Assembly: GCA_030549335.1 (NCBI GenBank)
Contig: JAUKPH010000017.1
Span: forward strand, 2,076,001-2,140,000
DNA: 64,000 bases
From: Pontederia crassipes
Taxonomy: Eukaryota > Streptophyta > Magnoliopsida > Commelinales > Pontederiaceae
Direction: 5' to 3'
Shown: in pieces, positions 23,201 to 33,777 of the stretch
Layout: every line of letters starts with the position of its first letter
Numbering within the stretch: position 1 is the stretch's first letter
Position numbers and translations under genes: made by a program
The notes under the pieces: model-generated
What the model saw: only the letters and a program-made list of their open reading frames with translations
What the model was told of the DNA's origin: nothing
Database searches by the model: none

Positions 23201-23758
23201 GGATTCGGGTAACATAGTCTTGATAATGCTAATAATTCGATCAAAATACTTCTCGCTCATATTATATTCTGATTTTAAATTCATCAACTGTGATATAGCA
23301 AATAAGATGCTTTATTTTTCACAACCATCCCATAAAGGTTCATCAACATTTTTTAGGAGGTTATAAAATTTTGAAGCTGTTGGATTTGGATTTTCTTCTA
23401 AATTTGATTGCTCTTGGTGGATCGTGTCACCCATTTCTGCATCTCTTACCATATCCATGTATGCATTGGTCATTTCTATATGATCTGATGGCTCAATAGT
23501 CGTAGAATTTTCAGCTTTCCATTTAGTTTCTCCATGCAAAGTCCAATTTAAATAGTTCAACCAAAATCCTTTCTTATATAAATTCATCTCCACATAGTAT
23601 CTTGTTTTCCATTTATTATTTTTACATTTTGCACACGGACAACGGATGCGACCATGAGGATCGGCTGCATGTTGTTGTTCATATGAGAATTTTAAAAATT
23701 CTACTCCATTTTGAAAATCCTCGGTCACAATACCATGTTCGTCCTTCCAACGCAACAC
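20212..23758 (-). pseudogene. CACTA TNP2-type transposase, with stops
   Basis: Starting at 23758: a transposase-associated domain with RIRCPCAKCKNNKW, then LWDGCEK followed by a TAA (23314-23312) with the same frame resuming (ISQLMNLKSEYNMSEKYF). Next are the TNP2 core segments KIDACRNHCMLFYKD, THPSDAEAWKHID, NVRLGLCTDDFNPFG and YNLPPSMCMR. After a degenerate stretch come WELPNWSSNLLCHNLDVM and VEKNVFDNIFNTLMD, then DUF4218-like (21990-21270) and DUF4216-like segments (GICVRGSLYGENELDYYGI near 20800), and an acidic Glu-rich C-terminus ending at 20212. In-frame stops near 23312 and 22980 and frame changes near 22440-22190 and 21530 mean no intact enzyme, though some breaks might be introns. 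TNP2 catalyses excision and insertion of CACTA elements. Confidence 0.85.
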
Positions 23759-24066
23759 CCAACTTCAATTAGGTTTCATTGTGACTAATGACTGAACAAA
23801 TTAAAATAAATAATTGTCTTTAGATAATCAACTACATATATTTAACTTTTCAAATGCAAAATACAATATAAGTTAAGAGAAGGCATTTCTACATGAAGAC
23901 TACTAAATTAAGTTACTTAAGTTGATATGAGCAGATTGAGATTTCTACATGAAGCTAAAGAAAAAGGAAAAGAAAACCCTTTTTTTATCATCAATATTAA
24001 TTTTCAATATTTGAAGATAAATGAGGAATTAGACATCAATATAGTTGAAACATATGCATCAATCTT

Positions 24067-24266
24067 AAAGCTGGAAAACGAAATAATACATAAAACATTA
24101 TAGAGCACAATATAAAAATGAATGGAGCAAAGATGAATAGAAGTTCTCTTTGGAAATCCAAGAATAAAGCTAGCAAACAAAATAATACATAAATCATTAT
24201 CGAGCACAATATAAAAATGAATGGAACAAAGATGAATAGAAGTTCTCTTTAGAAATCCAAGAATAT
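24067..24266. repeat. Two-copy tandem repeat (about 99 bp) in the CACTA element
   Basis: Units starting at about 24067 and 24166 share GAGCACAATATAAAAATGAA and GATGAATAGAAGTTCTCTTT with few differences. Non-coding. Confidence 0.75.
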
Positions 24267-25329
24267 TATCCTAGAATAGCATACTATTAATCTCCAACAA
24301 TATGTGGTCAAAACCTTTCAAAATTAAGCTATTGACTGTAACTAAGAGGATAGATGACAATTAAGAGAAAAGAAATCATAAAATCATGAGGCAAAAACCA
24401 AAACACAGAAAGCTTTGAGGATGCTAATATCCTGGAAAATAAATATTGAACATCCCCTCAAGATATTTTTCAATAACCCATATCATCGATCGTGATATAG
24501 TTGTTAGATTAGCAAGTTCAAAAACTAGGATAGGTACTAGTACAAAGATATAGAAAAGTGTACCTTTCATGTGAATCTGAATTTGCAAATGAAAAAACTA
24601 ATAGTTCACATAAAATAATAAGATAGTGGAACTAATAGCAAATTGTTTACACAAGCCTGAAAACATGGAATGTTTACGGTCATTCATCTCCCAACGGTGG
24701 TGAGTCCAGAGGGCTACTAACTTCCTCGATCGATAATCAAACCCACCCGTTAGATTAACAAACCAACATTAAATATGAACATTTTGGACTTATAGAGCAA
24801 TATAAATAGGAATCTGGGTAAGGAAAGTTGTTGCTTGCTTATGCGCTGGTGTATGTTTTGTAAATTTTATGTAACTACATTGGACATCGAATAAAAATTA
24901 ATTCCTCAGTTCATTTGGATTAAAGATATGAATGATAACAACCTCTAATCAAGAAACTGATATGGATGCAAATACTTATTTCAGTTCCCTAATCAAAGAT
25001 GCTGGGTATAACACAACACAATATGGAACATACAACTATCCAGCAAAGAGAAGTCCCAGAACTATGATGCAGGTAAGTAATAGTTCAGACGTCAATCAGT
25101 TGGGCTAGCAGATGATATGCATATCAAAGTTATTTATTGAGGTTATGATTTTCTTAGTTTTTGCATATCAAAAAGAGGGAAAAAACTATGGTACCTTTGA
25201 ACAATGAAACGAATCAAACATCAGGGAAATAAGAAGGTTTTGATCAATCAAACGTATACACCATTGAATGAGAGAGGAAGGGAGGGAGGAAGGGGGTACT
25301 TGGAACTCACGATGAGCGACGCACACCGA

Positions 25330-25610
25330 CAGGCAGCATCAACACACGGCGGCAAATGGCAGCAATGCACGGCAACAGGCGGCAGTGCACGACTCCAGAC
25401 TACAACAACATACGTCTATAGGCTGCAGCAACGCACGGCGACGGGGCAGGCGATAAGGCAGGCGGCAGCGGCCACAGGGCAGGCGACAGTGGCGACAGGG
25501 CAGGCGACAGCGGCGACAGGCAGCAACGGCGACAGTGGCGACAGGCGGCAGGGCAGGCGGCAGCGGCGACAGGGCAGGCGGCAGTGGCGACAGGGAAGGC
25601 TTAATGGGTT
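25330..25610. repeat. GC-rich minisatellite of GGCGACAGGCA-type units
   Basis: Imperfect units of roughly 12-24 bases built from GGCGACAGGGCAGGCG and GGCAGTGGCGACAGG, within the otherwise AT-rich transposon and upstream of the transposase on the minus strand. The long open frames across it come from its three-base-friendly composition. Confidence 0.8.
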
Positions 25611-26213
25611 TGGGGAACTAAGGCATAGGATTTTTTCCTTATGGATTTGGGGTATGTTAATTTTTTCGTAAGGTTTAATGGTTTTGGGAGAACTTGTCGC
25701 TAACTTTGTCTCCATTTTGTTGCCAATATGTATTTTATGAAAATTTAAAAATCAAGTACAGCGGCAAAACATTTTGTCGCTCTTTTGTCGCTGAATTATC
25801 ATAAAAAGTCGTCAAGAAATGTTGCTTCGCAAATTTGTCGTTGATATTGTCGCAATTAATTTGTCGCTAGGTCTTAGTAAATTTATCGCTATTAGTGACG
25901 CATATAGTGACGAAAAATTCATCGCAAAAATTTGTCGCTAATTACCCATTTTCTTGTAGTGATGCTGACGTGACATTTTTATTTTTTTATCTAACATGGA
26001 GAAGAGAGAAAATGCTGACGTACGTGGTGCCACATAAGCATCCATGTCAGCGGCACGTCAGTGATTTACTGGTACTGACTATAATCGGTTGCGATGACTT
26101 TGGCTAAAATAATTCTAAATTTCGATGGCCGTCGTGTTACAAAATGAAGTTGGATGACCTGGGAATGCCCCATAAGTTGGATGATCATCACTGAAATTTA
26201 CTCGGACATAGTG

Positions 26214-28591
26214 TCACTACACAAAATATGGAGAAACTTAGAGGGAGGACATTTATCCAAAATTGATCGGCAAGCGATCTTCTATCAGAAGATGCTAGAG
26301 AATCAGCCTCAAGATTTGCTAATCGAGATATATGTCTACATGTAAAATGGAAAATCATAGAAAAAACAAGTCTTAATGTCATTAATCATGCTTTTAAGAC
26401 ACTAAGGACAAGGGAACTTGTTGTTGGTGATATCCACTACAAGTTGAGAATTAGACATTTAGACTCCAAGAAGAAGTGTGTGATGCCACGACAGTGTAGT
26501 AGTCTACAATGCCTGGCTCAAACTTACGCCTCCAATGCTAAATGAAAACGATCATAAGTCGCCCCTGCACATATAAATTTAGTATTAGATAACTGACAAT
26601 GTAGCCTGCTCCCCCACCCCATAGTTGCTTAAAAAAGAGTCGTCAGAGTTCAGTTTGAATTTGAAAAAGTGAAGAATAAGTATATCTTCAATTTCAGAAG
26701 AATACGCTTATTTTTCTTGATGAGTTAAAGATAGTGATTTCATGATTTTACCATGATTTCACGTGTTTTGAAGTTTTACCAATATATTCATATTCTAGGG
26801 AGTGTTTGGCTATATTATCAAAATAATCATATTCCAGTGTTTATTCTGCAACCAAAAGGTCCCTAAGGGTTTTACGAGAAAACATGAAATGTCTATTCTA
26901 AAAAAAAAATCCAATCACTAAGAAAGAAGTTGTGTGCTAATTTATATAAATTTTACAATAAATGTCACTCATTATGTCGTAACATCGAATCAACACAAAA
27001 TTTATATTGGGTGTCAATTTTTTGGGTACCAACTACCAATCATAATTAAATAAAATTTTAATTTTTTACTGCTCAGTTCTGAATAAGTATATATTTGTAT
27101 AAAATTAGAATCAAGAGAATTATTAAATATATGAATTTTCTTTGAACAAGTATGCAAACTCACCCAATACAAGATGAACACTTGTGATGGGAAATTACTT
27201 AAGCTATTAAGATGGCTGATATAAATGATATATAATTTTTGTAATTATTATGTACCATGTATGGATATTAGAGGAGTAAAGTAGAAAAAGGGAGGGAAAT
27301 ATTTTTGTTCTCCCTTGTATAAGGAAAGTTAGTTTCTCATACTCTATATATTCACTTCTTTTGAATTTGGTGTGATCATGATTTTATATACTTTATGTTG
27401 AACATGCTACATTGATTTTTGTGTGTATGAGATGCTCATCTTTTTTGTTTGAAAAATCGATTGTTACAACTACAATATTATATGTTGGAATGCAAGTTAT
27501 ACGTTGAATTCATCTACATATATTTTTATCTTATATTTAAATGAATGATGGCTAAAGTTAAGTGTTGTATTGTTTTATCATGATGAAAATTGTTTTTAGA
27601 ATTAATTCAATCAATGAGTTATTTAGAAATAAGACGAGATAGAATGTATCAAAGTGTTATATCATAAGAAATCATGATGGTAGCCATCTTTAGAATTTAT
27701 CTATCGATTTTTTATATGTGTCGTGACAAGGATGGGATAAATGTTACTAAATGATACATAATGAGAAATCATAATAGAAAGCACTTTTAGAATCTATCTA
27801 TCAACTATATAAATCGGTAAGTCAGTCAATTCAAATAAGTTTGTCAAATGATATTATTAAATTTAAAGTTCGTATGTTTATGCCTTTTAATTTGTATTGT
27901 TATGAAAATTCATATATGTGCGCTATTCAATATTTCATATTGTTTATTATTTCTTTGAATTAATTAACTAGTAACACATATATTAGGTTTTATTAATTTC
28001 CTGGTCTATTATTTGTTCCCCTTGTTGTTTCACTTTTCTTTCATATCAATAGAACTTTTGAAATTGTGTGAATTGATAGTTTTTTGAATGGTATGAATAC
28101 CTTTTGATGCTTAGCTAAAGGGATACCTTGTTATAGATAAATTCTTATATCTTTCATATGGTTTATTTTGTTAGTACTAGTAGTAGTTGTTGATTATTAA
28201 TTAATAAGAAATAGTCAAAGATATAATTATATTTCTCATAAACTTAGACATATGCCATGTTGGTGAAATATAAATCGAATCCTGGAATATAAATAGGTGT
28301 CACTGGAAATTCTATGATTATTTTTGTATGTGATAATTTTGAAAAGTAAATTATATAGTTTGGTTGAAATTTATAAGATAAGATTATGTAATTTAGTTGA
28401 TTAAAAAAATAAGATTTATATTATGAAACATATTATGCATATGAAACTTTCATTATTTAGATTGAAGTGAATATAATTTTTCATAAAGTAATTAAATGTA
28501 TAATTTTATATTCAACCATTAATATGGTTATTTTTTTACATTCTTATTTTTATATTATATTTTAAATATATTTTAATATATATATATATAT
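26214..28591. other. AT-rich intergenic region
   Basis: No gene found. A TATA-bearing stretch near 27230-27400 resembles an old LTR, but I could not find paired termini. Confidence 0.4.
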
Positions 28592-29733
28592 ACATTCTAA
28601 TTAATTTTTAAACAAATTAGTTCATAAATCAGTAGATAGATATAATAATTTATATATTTAATATTATTTTGTGAGAAAAAAATTAATTTGAGAATTGTTA
28701 AGTTGCTGAAAGGCAAAGTAAATAGAATGCGAGAAGTTTCACTAAATTGAAAGTATAATTACATGCATAATTAATGAGAACAAAAATTATTTAGAAATGG
28801 AAATGAAAATAAACTATTAATAACCCATTGGCATTAGAAGTTAACATACTAAATTAAAAATTAAGATATCATCCAGTGAGTGACCTGTCTCTTAATTCAC
28901 AAATTAAAATGTATCGCATCGGTAAAAACCATATATAATTTTTATTATTATGAAATTTACATCTTATTACAGTACATGAATACACTACCTTTTTTCCTCA
29001 ATAAAATAATAATAATTAAAAGCAAGGGGCCTCAAATCCATGGTGGGCAGCAATGCAATTGCCTTGATCGTCTAGTATTTTGATGCGATCAAAATGATAT
29101 ACTCTATCCAATTAATGACCTTAGAAATGGAGATAAGGACTACAAACTCCACAGTTATTTTTATATATCAATAGTGTGTACTAAGTGTCTTAACTAGTAA
29201 TAAATCTATTATAGAGCATCAGACCAACAGAAGACAATTAGAAAACTCCGGCCCACCTCATACCTGCTCCACGGCGCCAGCATAATAAAACAAACCACAA
29301 TATTTGGGCCAATTCGAAAAGAAAAAAGATATAGGAAAAAAATAACATCCATTATTATTTTGTTAATCAATTCAAGTCGTTACCATCATTTAATTATCCC
29401 TTTTTTTATTTAATATTGGACGAGTCGTTACAACTTTGGAATTAAGTATAAAATCATGGGGGTCGAGTGCCACAGAATTGGCAGTGACGACGGGGAGAGA
29501 GGCCGCTGCGTAAAAAGGGCCGCTCACCCGAACGCAGAAGCACCACTTCACCACCACAGCGGCGGCGGCGCCGACGGAGCACGCGCACGACAAAAAGCCA
29601 TGCAGCCGCCTTCGCATCGCCCTTTGCATCTTAATTTGCCTCCTCGCCTCCCACTCGACGGCCGCGAGACCAAGCACGGAAGGCAAGCAAATGATGTTTA
29701 TTTGCTTGAAATATTTTCTTGATGAGTTCGTGT
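28592..29733. repeat. Duplicated block, copy A (caleosin 2 promoter and exon 1 type)
   Basis: Matches copy B (33451-38615) once the two insertions in B (33778-36600 and 36744-37563) are removed. Shared landmarks are ACATTCTAATTAAT, TTAATAACCCATTGGCATTA, AATTAATGACCTTAGAAATGG and the promoter TATAAA. Homology stops right after GATGAGTTCGTGT, inside what is intron 1 of caleosin 2 in copy B. Confidence 0.88.
29600..29682 (+). pseudogene. Dead first exon of a signal-peptide caleosin
   Basis: Same sequence as exon 1 of caleosin 2 (38477-38564) except for a 5-base loss just after ATGCAGCCGCC, which throws the signal peptide out of frame. The GC splice donor AAG|GCAAGC is still present, and a TATAAA box lies upstream at 29447-29452 as in the intact gene. 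No exons 2-6 follow. Downstream sequence is unrelated, so this is the 5' remnant of a duplicated gene. Confidence 0.88.
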
Positions 29734-29848
29734 TAGAAGTCTCGTCGTCTTCATCTCCGACATTGTCGAACAGCTGCTCCTGCAGAGTCCGTGACAAACG
29801 TTGTATTGTTCTCTTTTTCATGTATCAAATGTAATACGGTTTAGTTTC
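29734..29848. other. Possible LTR-derived segment, left part
   Basis: Begins with TGTTAGAAG at 29731 and continues, beyond the nested solo LTR, at 32912-33180, where a TATAAATAG-like box (32951-32960) and a CT-rich leader lie. It could be an LTR of another element that truncated copy A, but no matching second end was found. Confidence 0.3.
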
Positions 29849-32800
29849 TGTAGCGCCCCGAGGGATGCCACACATTGTGACTTCTTCCTTTTTACCTCTT
29901 TGACTCTTTGATCTTTTTTCTTGACCAATTTGTTGACCGGATGGTCAACATCATAAAAATACGAAGCGAAAGACTTAAGAGATATAATATAATAATACAG
30001 CGGAAGATTTACACAAACACAACGAAAGACTAAATGATAGGAAATAATACGACAAAATGAAAGCAAGTGTGGAAGCATGATATATCAAGGATTTTAACTA
30101 GCCTTCATCTGCGGCAACAATGCATGAGCCACGTACGTCCAAAAAAATGACCAAAATACATCTAAAAAAGGTGTCCTAGTATGAGGAAACAATCACATTA
30201 CTCGACACGGTGCGGAAATAAAAATGTGTACTAGTCCACCCAAAAATAGTGGTTCATAAATGTAAGGCTAGTCTAGATAAAGTAACGACTACACTCCATA
30301 AGGACACGGTGGGACCTGTCGCCGTACACGACCCAACACATGCAACAATACATAAGATAACTACTGCCACGTTCTAACATGACCATATGAAACAAGATGC
30401 CATCCGTTGGGACTTCCGTACACGAAGCACCGCCTCTCGTATAACCATTATGTACCTGTGGGGATCACACAGAGGAGCAAGCTCAACCATTAGCATAACG
30501 CTAAGTGCGGGTTCATATAAATCATAAATCAGTTCAATCCAAACATAACATGAGGATATGAAGTCATAATGAAAGATTAGATCATAATGGATAGAATTGC
30601 ATGAGTCATGGCATAGGGGAAATCACAATAGCAACATCATATGAGAGGATCCAAATCATAATAGAGAACACATCTTTCATATTCATTTGCCATGCTTAAC
30701 TTTCATACAATTGTACTTGCTTGCTTTCATGATTTTCATGTCACGCATCTTTCATAGCTTTACATCTTTACATGCTCTGCATCTTTTACTTGCATCTTGT
30801 TGAAGAGCTCTTCATCTTGAAGGGAATACCATTGCTTAGAACGGATAACTATCTAGACATCTTGTGCTCGTGGGAGATCAGTGCCACGGCGAACTCCGTC
30901 GGGTTTAGATGCCCCCGCCGCCGGCGAGATGAAACATCCATGGGAGAAACTTCCACCTAGATAGAGCAAATGGTAGTCCATGAGAAGGCCTGTTACGAGA
31001 CGAGAACATCATCCCTCATCATACCTGTGCCTGTCTTTCGGTCCGTTCACCGATCAAGGCAAAGACATGTTATCATCTTAATTTAGTCTTTGTTTAGTTA
31101 AGTAATCAAGTGAATGGAAGTTGTATAGAAATCAAGGTTTGGGTGAAGGGTCGTTACTTCCAATCCACATGATGGATGCCCTAAAGTCACGGTCATCTGT
31201 TGAACATTTTAGTCGACCAAGGAGTGTGGTCGTCATTTCTTATCATTCTTATTCTTCATGTCTGAGTTCTTATTCATTCATCAACATGTTCATGGAAGTC
31301 ATTGTCAATTCGGGATCATAGTTAAAATCATGTGTTTCATGAAGATCAGCGTTGTTCATGACATAACAAGTATAATAATTTTCGGTTCTTTCTTGAAGGG
31401 AGATTTACTAATCATGTTCATATCAGAGGCATCGGTCTGCATAAAATCAATGAGTAACATTCATGGATTATCAGGAGGTTTCACATTTATTCAGAAAGTC
31501 AGAAATCGTAAACGTCGGAAAAAGTGGGCCAGAAACCAGGCCGAGTGAAGGGAGACCCGGGCCGAGTTGATCCAAATCAAACTGGTTCGTCGGGGTGACC
31601 AACTGAGAAGGACCCGGGCCGAGTATGGGTTACATCCGGGACGAGTTGGGAAGACGACCGAGTCAGGATAATCTCTTCTCCCGATCGTCTTCTCCGCGCA
31701 AAAAACCCGAGCCGACTCATGGGTGACCCGGTCCGGGCACTTGGTTCGCCACGAGCTCGAGCTTGGCGACCATGGCGGACCTGTACCATGCTCGGGTGAA
31801 CTTGGTGCGGCCAGACCGAGCTCGGGCCGAGTTCCAAAGAACCCGGGCCAGGTCCGATCGAGTCATAAAATGGGTTCGACTTTTCTGGCGATCGCCGGCG
31901 TGTTACAACTAAGTTAACTACGTCATTGGCACACATTCATGAAATGTAAGGCGTCTAAAGTCTATTATACAGCAAGAAGAGTCCTAAGCATGCATCTAAC
32001 TATTAAATACTAATTCGACAGTTCATACACATATGTCACACAGGATCAGTTCGGTCATGCACATAATCATTCCCTTTTTCATACTTTGCTTCATTCTTAA
32101 TAGCATGGTCATGTTCCTTCGTTCTTAGCATCGATATCATCACGTGATCATTCTATAGTGCATATAACCTTAGCATTTACAGATCGGTTCGTGGGGGTTC
32201 AAATCAGGCATGCAAAGTTCGTTTAGAAGCACGATTTATGATAGAGATCCCGAGTTCCACACACACACCTCTTAGCCTACGCTGCTGTCGGAATGTCGCG
32301 TGCGCGGTTCGTCTTTATCCTACTCTGCCCCCCTGGGTCACCGGAGATGGTCGTCGGCATTCGTCCGTGCTTGCTGTTGTCCGCTCGCCGAGGAGAGAAT
32401 GGGTGAGGCGTGAGGCAGTTCGACGAAAATAGAGAGGGAAAACAGAGAAGGAAAACGGAGCGCTTACTACGTTGATGTCCTTCTCCGAACCTTGCGTCGC
32501 TCTTGCCGTAAAAGTTCATCGTCGTTCCCTGCTCGCCCCCTGTCGTCCGCGCACTGGAGAAGGAGAGAGAGAAAGAGGTGAGAACCGTGGCTTGGCTTGG
32601 AGAAATGAAGAGGCAGAGGGAGAGATGAAAGGTCGGGGTGCCCCTTATAAAGAAGTTGAAACGTCCGGCGCCCTTCCCACTGCCACCTGTCGTGGAGCCG
32701 GGCAACAGAGACGACCATTGGGGAGAAGAGCTCGGTCGTCAGCAGAGAGAGAAGCAGAGAGGAAAAAGGATAACAATAGAAAACGACAAAGAGGAAGAAT

Positions 32801-32906
32801 AGAAGGGGAAAGTGATGATCAGAAAATGACAAAACTTGGAAAAAGGTGGAGCTGGGATTTACGTTTTCATCATTTGCCATCATTTTTTTTTGACCGAAAT
32901 GTTACA
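29849..32906. mobile_element. Solo LTR, 3.06 kb, GTTTC target duplication
   Basis: Starts TGTAGCGCCCCG and ends GAAATGTTACA, with GTTTC immediately on both sides (29844-29848 and 32907-32911). TG...CA termini and a 5-bp duplication are diagnostic of an LTR-retrotransposon insertion. No gag-pol, primer site or second LTR is present, so this is a recombined solo LTR. Its size and the GC-rich interior (CCCGGGCCGAGT motifs at 31550-31850) suggest a Ty3/gypsy chromovirus-like family. Open frames in its GC-rich parts are not genes. Confidence 0.85.
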
Positions 32907-32911
32907 GTTTC

Positions 32912-33450
32912 TTACGTATCAGCATTGTCATACATATCAGTAGCTTGATAGTATAAATAGGAGCTTAATGTTGTAGCTAAAAGTTTGAGTAAGTTGTAAT
33001 ACTTTTATCTTTTGAATAGAAAACTCCTTTTCTTCCTCCGCAACTTCACGCTTTCTCCTCCGGTGAGAGTCCGGCGAGACATCGGAGCTCGGACTTCCCG
33101 ATCCAGTTGACCAATCGTCTTGCCTTGACGTCTCACCGATCACCTCTAAGCCCGTCGCAGAGTCATCCTCCATGGCTAATATATTAATATAGCATCATTA
33201 ATATTATATAGATAATACAAAAATTATCTACCATTCATCGTGTTTTTGGTTAAACATTAACTGTTCAGAATATAATAAATAATTGTTTATATTAATTTGT
33301 ACTTTATATATAATATTGGTTGTATTGCTTATCTAAAATTAATAATAATAATATTTGAATTCAATCTAATTGAATTCGGTCCCACCGAACTCATTTGGTT
33401 CTCCCCTCAAGTTATAGAAATTAGAATGCACCTGTGATCCTAAAACGAAT
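32912..33450. other. Spacer between solo LTR and duplicated copy B
   Basis: Contains a TATAAATAG-like box near 32951 and a CT-rich stretch, then AT-rich sequence. Perhaps a remnant of an LTR; no gene supported. Confidence 0.3.
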
Positions 33451-33777
33451 ACATTCTAATTAATTAATTAATATTTTTATAACAAATTAGTTCATACAGT
33501 CAATAGATAAATATAATAATTTCTATATTTAATATTATTTTTGAGAAAAATTAGTTTGAGAATTGTTAAGTTGCTGAAAGAAAAAGTAAATAGAATGCGA
33601 GAAGATTAACTAAGCTGAAAGTATAATTATATTCATAATTAATGAGAACAAAATTGATTTAGAAATGGAAATAAAAATAAACTATTAATAACCCATTGGC
33701 ATTAGCAGTTAACATACTAAATAAAAAATTAAGATATGATCCAGTGAGTGACGTGTCTCTTAATTCATAAATTAAAA

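Larger units (their letters stand above)
15694..25961 (-). mobile_element. Full-length CACTA (En/Spm-like) transposon, 10.3 kb
   Basis: Begins CACTACAAGAATAAG and ends TTTTCTTGTAGTG, so the termini are inverted CACTACAAGAA. The 3-bp target duplication ATG lies at 15691-15693 and 25962-25964. Both subterminal regions (about 15710-16090 and 25690-25945) are packed with TTGTCGCTAA-like motifs in both orientations, the expected transposase-binding arrays. Two gene regions are on the minus strand: a TNP2-type transposase (23758-20212) and a second gene (18184-16324). The ends look intact, but the transposase reading frame does not. Confidence 0.95.
14558..26203. mobile_element. Mutator-like long-TIR element, split by a CACTA element
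   Basis: Left arm (about 14558-14900) and right arm (15530-15693 plus 25965-26203) are inverted copies of about 370 bases. Shared blocks include CATCCAACTTCATTTTGTAA, TAGAATTATTTTAGCCAA and CTTTTCAAAACTTTC. The identical 10-mer GGACATAGTG flanks both ends (14548-14557 and 26204-26213), in the 9-11 bp range of Mutator-like target duplications. Without the nested CACTA the element is about 1.4 kb and has no transposase, so it is non-autonomous. The left end appears slightly shorter than the right. Confidence 0.82.

Noticed and set aside
25204-25715. Long frames on both strands in the GGCGACAGG array
   Set aside because: Both strands are open because the units lack stop codons; the products are simple repeats.
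26188-26382. Minus-strand HISRLANLEADSLAS resembling the end of a plant LINE RNase H
   Set aside because: Only about 15 residues fit, on the edge of the Mutator-like element. Too short to call.
31577-32948. Several frames of 100-158 aa
   Set aside because: They lie in GC-rich parts of a solo LTR and have no domain homology I can recognise.
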